Assembly (NCBI RefSeq): GCF_014652535.1
Contig: NZ_BMYZ01000002.1
Location: 620,001-684,000 of the forward strand
DNA length: 64,000 nucleotides
Direction of reading: 5' to 3'
Source: Cellvibrio zantedeschiae
Lineage (GTDB): Bacteria; Pseudomonadota; Gammaproteobacteria; Pseudomonadales; Cellvibrionaceae
The position numbers and the translations under genes were made by a program. The notes beneath the pieces are model-generated. The model was not told the origin of the DNA, did not search any database, and saw nothing but the letters and a program-made list of their open reading frames with translations. Shown here piece after piece: positions 1 through 8,688 of the stretch; positions within the stretch are counted from its first letter, which is position 1, and every line of letters begins with the position of its first letter.

Positions 1-19
1 GCGGCGTCTCGCAGTTTGA

Positions 20-1255
<1,236 letters not shown>

Positions 1256-1299
1256 GAAAAAGCTGACTGAATATAATAAATTAAATGGAGTAAGCGTTA

Positions 1300-2625
1300 A
1301 TGAGGGGAGAATTTTCTTCGATTGAACATAACTCTTTTTATGTTTCATTCATTATTTTTTTTGCTAGCTTTACGCTTAAGCTTTTTTACTTTATGGCGTT
1401 AGATAATCCAACACCATATCCAGGTGATTCGTTCTATTACATACACTATGCAGATAATCTAATTGAACATGGTGTTTTTTCAAAAGATTTATCTGGTTCA
1501 CCTGTACCGGACTCTTATTGGGCGCCGGGCTATCCTTTCTTTCTAGCCATCTGTTTGAAGGCTGCAAATTTTCTGCATATTTATTTTTATCCCTTTACGT
1601 TATTAGCTCAGGCAGTGTTAAGTGGGGCAACTGTAGCTTTAACTTTTCTTGCGGGTAGATTTTTTTTGCCTGCCTTTTATGCTCTTGCAGCTGCATTGAT
1701 AACAGCTTTTAGTCCTCATCTTATGACACTAGGCGGTGAAATATTATCCGAAACCCTGTTAGGGTTTCTTATCATGTTAGGAATTTATTGTTGTCTTGCA
1801 TGTTTTGAACGGAAGCATTCTTTCATATGTTGGTCGGTTACGGGCGTGGTTTTTGGCTTTGCCTATCTTACCAATCCTACAGTGTTGTTTTTCCCCGTTT
1901 TATTTTTGCTGCGCCAATTATGGTTGTTATACAGTTCAAATATTAGTTTGTTGTCTGCAAAAGCCATAGCTGTACTTGCGATATTCTTTGTGTCCATCGT
2001 TTTGGCTTGGATGGTTCGGGACTGGGTAAATGTTCCTGCGAACCAATCCACAACTACTGATAGGGCTTTTGAAAATTTGGTGATTGGCTCGCATAGCCAA
2101 TACCACAAAATGTGGAGAGAAAACCCCAGAGACCCTAATAACCCCGCAGATATGGATTTGCGGCAATACAAACAGGATCATGCGGGGTTTTATCAAGCTT
2201 TTGGTGGGAGACTCTTATCAGATCCACTTCATTATGCGATATGGTATTTTTATCAGAAACCTCTTGATTTGTGGGGTTGGCAAATTTTTGTGGGGAGAGG
2301 TGGGATTTTTGTATCTGCTCCGAATTCAACTCTCTACGATAAATCTAGCGTTGCATCTACATCTTTAGTTGTAATGAAGTCTATGCATTATTGGTTGTTT
2401 GGATTGGCTCTGGCAGGTTTTGTTTTTGCGTTGAGAGAATCAAGTTTTTTAAAAAAGGAATCAATATTGCTTCTTTATATGGGGCTTATATCAATTAGTG
2501 CAGTATATGTTGTTTTGCATGCGGATGCGCGCTACTCGGTACCCATGCGGCCCGAAATGTATCTTTGTGCTATGTATACTATTTATAAAATAGTAACTAG
2601 TATTAAAAGCAAAATAACTAAATAA
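1300..2625 (+). CDS. GT-C/PMT-like polytopic membrane glycosyltransferase
   Basis: The 441-residue product is very hydrophobic, with many predicted membrane spans from residue 10 onward. An early loop carries acidic and aromatic residues (GDSFYYIHYADN, then YWAPGYPFFLA), the arrangement of dolichyl-phosphate-mannose/ArnT-like GT-C transferases, which use a lipid-linked sugar donor on the periplasmic face; the acceptor cannot be told. GGAG lies about ten bases before the ATG. The gene is visibly more AT-rich than obgE and proB, with many ATA/TTA/TTT codons, suggesting later acquisition. It converges on the esterase gene across a shared terminator. The family call is by motif layout only; exact specificity is unknown. 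Confidence 0.65.
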   Translation: MRGEFSSIEHNSFYVSFIIFFASFTLKLFYFMALDNPTPYPGDSFYYIHYADNLIEHGVFSKDLSGSPVPDSYWAPGYPFFLAICLKAANFLHIYFYPFTLLAQAVLSGATVALTFLAGRFFLPAFYALAAALITAFSPHLMTLGGEILSETLLGFLIMLGIYCCLACFERKHSFICWSVTGVVFGFAYLTNPTVLFFPVLFLLRQLWLLYSSNISLLSAKAIAVLAIFFVSIVLAWMVRDWVNVPANQSTTTDRAFENLVIGSHSQYHKMWRENPRDPNNPADMDLRQYKQDHAGFYQAFGGRLLSDPLHYAIWYFYQKPLDLWGWQIFVGRGGIFVSAPNSTLYDKSSVASTSLVVMKSMHYWLFGLALAGFVFALRESSFLKKESILLLYMGLISISAVYVVLHADARYSVPMRPEMYLCAMYTIYKIVTSIKSKITK

Positions 2626-2654
2626 AATTAGCAGGTGGTTATAATTTAATTTCT

Positions 2655-2690
2655 AAAAATCCCGCTGAAATTTATTTCAGCGGGATTTTT
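2655..2690. terminator. Bidirectional intrinsic terminator
   Basis: A perfect 16-bp stem (AAAAATCCCGCTGAAA at 2655-2670 pairing with 2675-2690) closes a TTTA loop. The A and T tracts flank the GC core on both sides, so it can end transcription of the glycosyltransferase (+) and the esterase (-). Confidence 0.92.
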
Positions 2691-2695
2691 TATTT

Positions 2696-4519
2696 TCAGC
2701 TCGCAAGTAAAGAATCGGCGCTATCGAAATCGGGAGTCACCTGCTCATATTCGCTTTCCCTTACATCGATAATGATGCTGGCACTATTGCTTTGCAATTC
2801 GTTAATTTTTACTTTAAACACAATCTTATCAATACATGTTTTATCGGCGCGATAGATTAAATTGGGTGGTGTTCCGGTTAGGGTTCCGTGTTTAGGCTTT
2901 TCTAAAATGTCATAAATAGCATTCTGTGGAATAGTATTTTTTGCCCATTGAACACCTAAATTAATGGCCAGCTCGTTATGAGTGGTTACTGTAATACGTT
3001 GGTGAGTTGCAACGGGTAATTGCTGAATAGGACGCTTGGGGTTGTTACCTAATGTTGCGCTCCAATCCATAGAAGTGCGAAAAGGCGATGCTGGAAGCAA
3101 TTCGGAATTGCACAAGTTGCAACCTTCCGGATTGCCATTGAACGCGTAGCGCGCTGCTATGGGTTTGGTGATGTTTGGGTTGGATACGAGAATAGTGTCG
3201 CCATCAATAACCGCTGTTGCCGGAAAAAATTTCGCGTTTTTACCTGGAATAGGATTTGTTTCGGCAATTTCAAACCATTTCAATTCTTGACCATCACTGG
3301 TTTGCAAACCTTTGCCAACATGGTCAAAGAAAATTCGGATTTTATCGTCTTCTATTTTAAATTCGCGATACAGCGGACCCGAATAAATTTCACGACGTTT
3401 ATAAAATTTCCCCAGCGCTGCAATTCCCAAACGACGGCCTACCGGTTCTTTGCGGCGTGGATGAATGTCATCTGCTTCTCCAACATCAATGGCGACTGCC
3501 ATGGCGGTATTAGGATGTTGCAAACTATTGAGCTGTGCCTCTTGTAGTTCTGCCCAAGCGCTCCAGGGCTCTGCATGGGTTTTGCCAAAGTTGGCGAGTT
3601 GAACATAAATAAAAGGAAAGCTGCCTTGACCCCAACGTTCGCGCCAATCTTCAATCATGGCCGATTGCTGGGTTTGATAAAGGCCTGCGCCCCAATGATT
3701 TTCCTCTCCTTGATACCAGGCTACGCCGCGAATGGCATAGGGAATTAAGGGTGCAATCATGGTGTTGAACAGGCTGGACGGTTCGTTCTCATTCCACTCT
3801 TCCGGAATTTCATAGGCGTGATGATTATTCACCTCCTGGCTCGTCCACTCCTGAATTTTAGTGGCGCCCAATGCGGACCAAATGATCCCGATAGGTACTT
3901 TAAGCTCTTCGTAAAGTTCTTGTGCAAAATGATAACCAACCGCTGACCAGTGCTGGGTGTGCTCAGGATGGCTCGCTGCCCAGCGACAATCCGGCAGGGC
4001 AGTTTGTGGTTCGCTTGCACGGGCCGAGGGCACAGGGAGCATACGAATGAGGGGATTCTTGGCTTCGGCCAAATGCTTTTCTTTATCTGCAGATAGATCA
4101 ATCGTCCACCCCATATTGGACTGGCCGGAACAAACCCAGACTTCGCCAACCACTACATAGTGCAGGGTGATCATCTTGAAAAAAGTTTTGATATAAAGCT
4201 TTTGTCCCTCGGCATTAGCAGCCATGGGTGCGAGCGTCAGTTTCCAATTGCCCTTGCGATCTGCACGGGTGGTCACGGTCTGTGAGCCAAAAGAGACTTC
4301 CACAAATTCCCCGGGGTCTGTAGTTCCCCATAGCGGCACCGGCATATCGCGCTGCAACACGGCGTAATGGCTAAATACGTTCGCCACGCTAAGCGATGTT
4401 TGAACTTTAAGCCGCCAATAGAGCGATTGTCTTAAGTTATGCCAGAGTCCTTTAGGGAGTTTTGAGTGGGGAACGGCCTGATTTTTTGTTGCGTCGCTGT
4501 TGATCTTATAAGAATCCAT
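2696..4519 (-). CDS. Sialate O-acetylesterase-like SGNH hydrolase
   Basis: The 607-residue product has the block I motif GQSNM (Ser134), the WYQGEEN segment near 268-274 and the C-terminal dyad DIH (Asp351, His353). Together these form the Ser-His-Asp machinery of CE6/sialate 9-O-acetylesterase enzymes, which remove acetyl groups from sugars. Residues 50-120 form the family's N-terminal beta domain (VLQRDMPVPLWGT), and the last ~100 residues resemble an Ig/cadherin-like module (KHGTLTG, then YRA). No signal peptide is visible at the N-terminus, odd for this family; either the enzyme is cytoplasmic or the annotated start is wrong. No good Shine-Dalgarno precedes the ATG at 4519, and no in-frame ATG was found in the stretch checked just upstream. 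Confidence 0.8.
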   Translation of the reverse strand: MDSYKINSDATKNQAVPHSKLPKGLWHNLRQSLYWRLKVQTSLSVANVFSHYAVLQRDMPVPLWGTTDPGEFVEVSFGSQTVTTRADRKGNWKLTLAPMAANAEGQKLYIKTFFKMITLHYVVVGEVWVCSGQSNMGWTIDLSADKEKHLAEAKNPLIRMLPVPSARASEPQTALPDCRWAASHPEHTQHWSAVGYHFAQELYEELKVPIGIIWSALGATKIQEWTSQEVNNHHAYEIPEEWNENEPSSLFNTMIAPLIPYAIRGVAWYQGEENHWGAGLYQTQQSAMIEDWRERWGQGSFPFIYVQLANFGKTHAEPWSAWAELQEAQLNSLQHPNTAMAVAIDVGEADDIHPRRKEPVGRRLGIAALGKFYKRREIYSGPLYREFKIEDDKIRIFFDHVGKGLQTSDGQELKWFEIAETNPIPGKNAKFFPATAVIDGDTILVSNPNITKPIAARYAFNGNPEGCNLCNSELLPASPFRTSMDWSATLGNNPKRPIQQLPVATHQRITVTTHNELAINLGVQWAKNTIPQNAIYDILEKPKHGTLTGTPPNLIYRADKTCIDKIVFKVKINELQSNSASIIIDVRESEYEQVTPDFDSADSLLAS

Positions 4520-4811
4520 GGATGTAAATGTCTGTAAGGAGTTAATGATGTTGCCGAAGTCATTTTTTGTATTTTTCTGTGTAAATGAGTTTACAGAATG
4601 TGCAAAAAATGTGGAAGCGGGCGACAGTCTATAGAAAAGAAATCTTTTTTCTGTATCGATTTGTATGCACTTAACTGGTGCGAATTGCGCTGTAACAACC
4701 TTTATTTGGCTATTAACTTGGGGGATATGTAATAATTCGCGGCTAACTAAGTAGGTATGTTTACCGGATCATGGCTCGCTAGAAGCCGCTGTTTGAGTAA
4801 GTGCAGAATTT
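4520..4811. other. Divergent intergenic region between the esterase and proB
   Basis: These 292 bases separate divergent genes and should hold both promoters. An AT-rich candidate -10 (TAATAAT, near 4730) lies upstream of proB, without a convincing -35 at standard spacing. A 29-codon reading frame (from 4545 on +) is preceded by AAGGAG but has no other support. No RNA gene or repeat was seen. Confidence 0.5.
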
Positions 4812-5936
4812 ATGAGTAAAAGAGACATCATTCCCCAAGCCAGGCGTTGGGTTGTCAAAATCGGCAGCGCTTTGCTGACCAATGACGGGCGTGGGCTGGA
4901 CGCTAAAGCCATCGCGGGCTGGGTGGCGCAAATGGCCAAGTTGCGTTTGCAAGGTATTGAGTTGGTGCTGGTATCTTCCGGTGCAGTTGCTGCGGGTATG
5001 CGTCGTTTGGGCTGGGATTCGCGCCCCACAGAAATTCATCAACTGCAAGCCGCCGCAGCCGTTGGCCAAATGAGTTTGATCCAGACTTATGAAGTGGAAT
5101 TCCAGCGCTACGGTTTGCTTACCGCGCAAGTCTTGCTCGATCACGATGATCTCTCTTCCCGCCAGCGTTATTTAAATGCGCGTTCAACCTTAAAAGCCTT
5201 GATCGGTTTGAATGTTGTTCCCGTCATTAATGAAAACGATACTGTAGTTACCGACGAAATCCGCTTTGGCGATAACGATACTCTGGGTGCATTGGTCGCC
5301 AATTTGATTGAAGCTGATTTGTTGGTGATTCTCACCGACCAAAAAGGCATGTACGACAGTGACCCACGCTCAAATCCCGATGCAAAATTACTCAGCGAAA
5401 TTGCAGCAGATGACACTCGACTTGAACAAATGGCGGGTGGTACCGGCGGTGCATTGGGTCGCGGTGGAATGATTACCAAAGTGCGCGCCTCACGCGTGGC
5501 AGCGCGCTCAGGTGCAGATACGGTTATCGTCGGTGGTCGGATTGAAGATGCATTGTTAAAAATTGCTGCCGGTGAAAATATCGGAACATTTTTGTGGGCA
5601 GACCAACAGCCACAAGCGGCGCGCAAGCGTTGGCTATCCGGTCAATTACAAACGCGCGGAACGCTTGTTCTGGATGACGGTGCTGTGCGTGTTGTGCGCG
5701 AACTCGGCAAAAGTTTATTGCCTGTTGGTGTAAAAGAAGTACGCGGCGATTTTACGCGCGGCGATATGGTGATTTGCGCTGATGCAGACGGCCGCGAAAT
5801 TGCGCGTGGTCTAGTGAATTACCATGCAGATGAAGCGCGTAAAATTATTGGCAAACCCAGCAGTCAAATCGTAAGCATTTTGGGTTACCAGGACGATAAC
5901 GAATTAATCCATCGCGATAATTTAGTGTTGAGTTAA
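4812..5936 (+). CDS. proB: Glutamate 5-kinase
   Basis: Catalyses ATP-dependent phosphorylation of glutamate, the first and feedback-inhibited step of proline synthesis. The 374-residue product has the amino-acid-kinase fold with [11 protein letters not shown] at the N-terminus, the SSGAVAAG loop, NENDTV and the [12 protein letters not shown] loop. A PUA domain occupies roughly residues 275-370, so the length matches the full ProB-PUA form of E. coli and Pseudomonas. The start at 4812 gives the expected N-terminus. proA is not in the window. Its place after obgE is the pseudomonad order, interrupted here by about 3.5 kb. Confidence 0.97.
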   Translation: MSKRDIIPQARRWVVKIGSALLTNDGRGLDAKAIAGWVAQMAKLRLQGIELVLVSSGAVAAGMRRLGWDSRPTEIHQLQAAAAVGQMSLIQTYEVEFQRYGLLTAQVLLDHDDLSSRQRYLNARSTLKALIGLNVVPVINENDTVVTDEIRFGDNDTLGALVANLIEADLLVILTDQKGMYDSDPRSNPDAKLLSEIAADDTRLEQMAGGTGGALGRGGMITKVRASRVAARSGADTVIVGGRIEDALLKIAAGENIGTFLWADQQPQAARKRWLSGQLQTRGTLVLDDGAVRVVRELGKSLLPVGVKEVRGDFTRGDMVICADADGREIARGLVNYHADEARKIIGKPSSQIVSILGYQDDNELIHRDNLVLS

Positions 5937-5981
5937 TTTATCGCTATAACAATAAATCAATAATGAAGGCGAGGATGCGTA

Positions 5982-6497
5982 GTGGAAAGTTTGTCATTGG
6001 ATACATCATCAAGCGATTGGATTCCAGTCGATAAAGCTTACCTTACCGCTTTGCGTATTCGGTTTGCGATTATTCATGGTATTGGTTTGGCAGTCGCTAC
6101 ATTGTTTATTGTACTGCTGCCAAAACCTGCGCATATAGTTCCTTCCATAGTGGCCGCAATTCTTGCGTGCAGTTTTCTCTTCTTGTTTTTTGTATGGGCT
6201 CCGCGTACGAGTCGACGTATGTTTTATTTATTGCGTGAACAAGATATTAATTTGCAACGCGGCTTTCTGTTTTGGAAACTCGTCTCTGTTTCTACCAATC
6301 GCATCCAGCATTTAGAAGTTAGCCAGGGACCAGTTGAACGCTCATATGGTTTGGCGACTTTGGTTATTTACACTGCGGGCACCCAAGGGTCAGATTTAAA
6401 AATTCCAGGTTTGAATATCGTTAAGGCTCAACAACTCAAATCGCAATTGTTGAATAGCATCAACGCTGAAGAAGCTGACCTTGAAGAGTCGCTCTAA
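5982..6497 (+). CDS. YdbS-like bacterial PH-domain (bPH2) membrane protein
   Basis: The 171-residue protein has two N-terminal hydrophobic spans (about residues 28-50 and 55-75), then a bPH2 domain with the signature LLREQDINLQRGF followed by VSTNRIQHLEVSQGP and GLATLVIYTAG. Paired YdbS/YdbT proteins of Bacillus are linked to antimicrobial-peptide resistance, but the biochemical role is unclear. The start is a GTG at 5982, eight bases after GGCGAGG. The stop (TAA) sits one base from the ATG of the next gene, so the two form an operon and probably a complex. Confidence 0.82.
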   Translation: MESLSLDTSSSDWIPVDKAYLTALRIRFAIIHGIGLAVATLFIVLLPKPAHIVPSIVAAILACSFLFLFFVWAPRTSRRMFYLLREQDINLQRGFLFWKLVSVSTNRIQHLEVSQGPVERSYGLATLVIYTAGTQGSDLKIPGLNIVKAQQLKSQLLNSINAEEADLEESL

Positions 6498-6498
6498 T

Positions 6499-8007
6499 AT
6501 GGATATTGAGCAAGAAAATTCATCCACTATCAATAAAGCTGAATGGCATCGCGTTTCGCCTATAGCCGTATTTTATTTTCTGATTCAAAACATCCAGCAC
6601 GCCCTGAATTTTTGGCCGATGTTAGTAGGTGCGCTTGCTAACCAGAATGCTCGTGTGTGGTTATTCGGTGTGGGCATTCCCGTGTTGGCGTTACTGGTTC
6701 TGAGTTTCGCTTTTCTGAGTTATTGGTTTTTCCGTTATCAATTCGATGCAGATAAAATACAGATTCGCAGTGGCATTTTCAAAAAGCGTCGGTTGACATT
6801 AAATTTTGAGCGGGTGCAAGAAGCAAATTTGGAGCAAGCCATTTATTTTCGTCCGTTTGAATTGTGGACACTAAGACTTGAAAGCGCGGGCAGTTCAAAA
6901 GAAGAAATTGCCTTGCCAGGTATTAGAGAAGCTTTGGCGACCGAGATTAAACAGCGAGTATTGTTTAACAAACAAACTTCTTCCAGTTCTGAAAAAACAG
7001 CTGAGCCTGAATCTTCTGCTGATTTTACTGTTAAGCTCTCGGTTACTGATTTAATTCGTTACGGCCTTATGCACAATACCCTGGTGTATTTGGTTGCCAT
7101 TCTTGCGCCGCTACTCACACAAAATGATTCGCTTTGGCGAGCTATAGGCAATTTTGTGGAAAATATGGGATTGCGGCAATGGGCAATGAATTATTTGTCG
7201 TCCCATAGTATTTGGGTAGATGTAGCGTTATTAGTGTTGCTACTGTTGTCCAGCTTTATTGTGATTTACAGCCTTTCAATTGTGCTTGCGATTATTAAAT
7301 ATTGGAATTACACCTTGCGCGTCCAAGGTGAGCGTTTTCAGTACGAAGCGGGTTTGTTTAATCGTGTTGCCTGCGGCTTTCGGAAACATAAATTGCAAAC
7401 TGTGATTATTCGACAAAGTTTTATGGCTGGTTTGTTGAAACGTTATTCGCTGGAAATAAAACAAACCAACGAAGCGGCAGTAAAACAAGGTGTTCCTATG
7501 CAGGGCTTTATGATCCCCGTGCTGGATCAGATACAACTGGAAGGTGTAATGAAGTTGCTAGGCATAGATGATCCACAATGGCAACGCACGTTGGCGATTC
7601 AAATTTTCTGGCGTACTTTTTGGGTTGGCGGCGTTTTAACATTTATAGTCGCGTTGATTGCTGCCGTGAATCAGAATGTATCATCTGCGTGGATGTTACT
7701 GCCCATACCGCTGATGGGTATATTGTTTTGGAAGTACTGGTATTCAACATTTTATTCGTTGACTGAGAATGGTTTTGCTATCAGGCGCGGTTTCTTGGGG
7801 CATAGCATAACTTATATCCCACAAATTAAAGTGCAAAAGCTTAGCCTTCAACAAGGTCCTTTAGGGCGATTAAGTCAATATGGAAAATTGAGCTTGTGGA
7901 GCGGTGCTACGCGTGAAGCTCTGGATTACATAGATATTACTGAATCTAAAACCTGCCATGAAAGTATTTTAAAGAGAGTTGCGGGTTATCGCGGCCGCTG
8001 GATGTAA
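6499..8007 (+). CDS. YdbT-like protein with repeated bPH2 domains
   Basis: Partner of the preceding gene. The product (502 residues from the ATG at 6499) has several membrane-span pairs and repeated bPH2 units. Examples are FRYQFDADKIQIRSGIFKKRR followed by FERVQEANLEQ, then LRVQGERFQYEAGLFNR, and a C-terminal unit with GFAIRRGFLG, IPQIKVQKLSLQQGPLGR and YGKLSLWSG. This triple arrangement is usual for YdbT. An upstream TTG at 6481 would extend it by six residues and overlap ydbS; the ATG immediately after the ydbS stop is preferred. The molecular function is unknown. Confidence 0.82.
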   Translation: MDIEQENSSTINKAEWHRVSPIAVFYFLIQNIQHALNFWPMLVGALANQNARVWLFGVGIPVLALLVLSFAFLSYWFFRYQFDADKIQIRSGIFKKRRLTLNFERVQEANLEQAIYFRPFELWTLRLESAGSSKEEIALPGIREALATEIKQRVLFNKQTSSSSEKTAEPESSADFTVKLSVTDLIRYGLMHNTLVYLVAILAPLLTQNDSLWRAIGNFVENMGLRQWAMNYLSSHSIWVDVALLVLLLLSSFIVIYSLSIVLAIIKYWNYTLRVQGERFQYEAGLFNRVACGFRKHKLQTVIIRQSFMAGLLKRYSLEIKQTNEAAVKQGVPMQGFMIPVLDQIQLEGVMKLLGIDDPQWQRTLAIQIFWRTFWVGGVLTFIVALIAAVNQNVSSAWMLLPIPLMGILFWKYWYSTFYSLTENGFAIRRGFLGHSITYIPQIKVQKLSLQQGPLGRLSQYGKLSLWSGATREALDYIDITESKTCHESILKRVAGYRGRWM

Positions 8008-8026
8008 TAAAATTACTTCCCATAAT

Positions 8027-8060
8027 AAAAAAAGCCCACCTATTTACGTGGGCTTTTTTT
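8027..8060. terminator. Bidirectional intrinsic terminator
   Basis: An A7-GCCCAC arm (8027-8039) pairs with GTGGGC-T7 (8048-8060) around an 8-base loop. It lies between the convergent ydbT-like gene (+) and the PEP-CTERM gene (-) and can serve both. Confidence 0.92.
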
Positions 8061-8075
8061 ATTTCCGATGAGCGC

Positions 8076-8678
8076 TTATTTGTCTGATGGTTTAACTCGC
8101 GCTAATCCCAAGGCAATCAAGCCAATTAACATCAGCATATTGGTTGCCGGTTCTGGAACTGAAGCCGCTTTTACAGTTACGCGTGCATCGGTTGTTGAGG
8201 TAAGTGCAAGGTTATTGCCGTAAGCATCACCTAAAGCATTAGCATCAAGATGAAACACACCTGTACCCGGCGCAATGCTGGAAAATACCAAGCTAAATAA
8301 AATAAAACTATTTGCTTGTAAGTTTTCCAGGCTCCATACGTCATCAAAAGATAATTCGAATAAATTTATCCAGCCGGAATTGCTGCTATCGCTTATCTGC
8401 AGGCTACCAAAATGATTTAAATCCAGTTGGTTGCCTTTAACACTGTCGCCCCAGTTAATGCTATTAAAAGCAAAGCGGCTGCTATCGAAATTGACATTCA
8501 CATCATAAACTCCCAGCGATGTTGCACCTGAAGTCTTGAGTCCAGAAATTTTTGCGTCAATTTGTACTGTGTTGCCAGCGCTTATTTGTGAGGCGGCAGG
8601 TACCAAGTCAATCGTCAATGCATGTGAGTTGAGCGAAAAGCTCAGCCCCAATGCGAATATAAATAAAAACTTTTTCAT
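8076..8678 (-). CDS. PEP-CTERM protein with a cohesin-like body
   Basis: The 200-residue exported protein has a signal peptide (residues 1-20, ending NSHA), a beta-rich body and a C-terminal PEP-CTERM sorting signal: VPEPAT, a hydrophobic stretch, then a basic end (RVKPSDK). Exosortase-type enzymes recognise such tails and anchor or process proteins at the surface in EPS-producing Gram-negatives. The body has the pattern of the cohesin fold (ISAGNTVQIDAKISG, then GVYDVNVNFDSSRFAF, later APGTGVFHLDA). AAGGAG precedes the ATG and overlaps the stop of the upstream nuclease gene, so the two are translated from one message. The PEP-CTERM call is firm; cohesin is inferred from pattern, not alignment. 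Confidence 0.85.
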   Translation of the reverse strand: MKKFLFIFALGLSFSLNSHALTIDLVPAASQISAGNTVQIDAKISGLKTSGATSLGVYDVNVNFDSSRFAFNSINWGDSVKGNQLDLNHFGSLQISDSSNSGWINLFELSFDDVWSLENLQANSFILFSLVFSSIAPGTGVFHLDANALGDAYGNNLALTSTTDARVTVKAASVPEPATNMLMLIGLIALGLARVKPSDK

Positions 8679-8688
8679 TCTAAACTCC

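Noticed and set aside
4545-4634. Short plus-strand frame of 29 codons preceded by AAGGAG between the esterase and proB
   Set aside because: Ends quickly, shows no recognisable family, and lies in a divergent promoter region; the purine run is likely chance.
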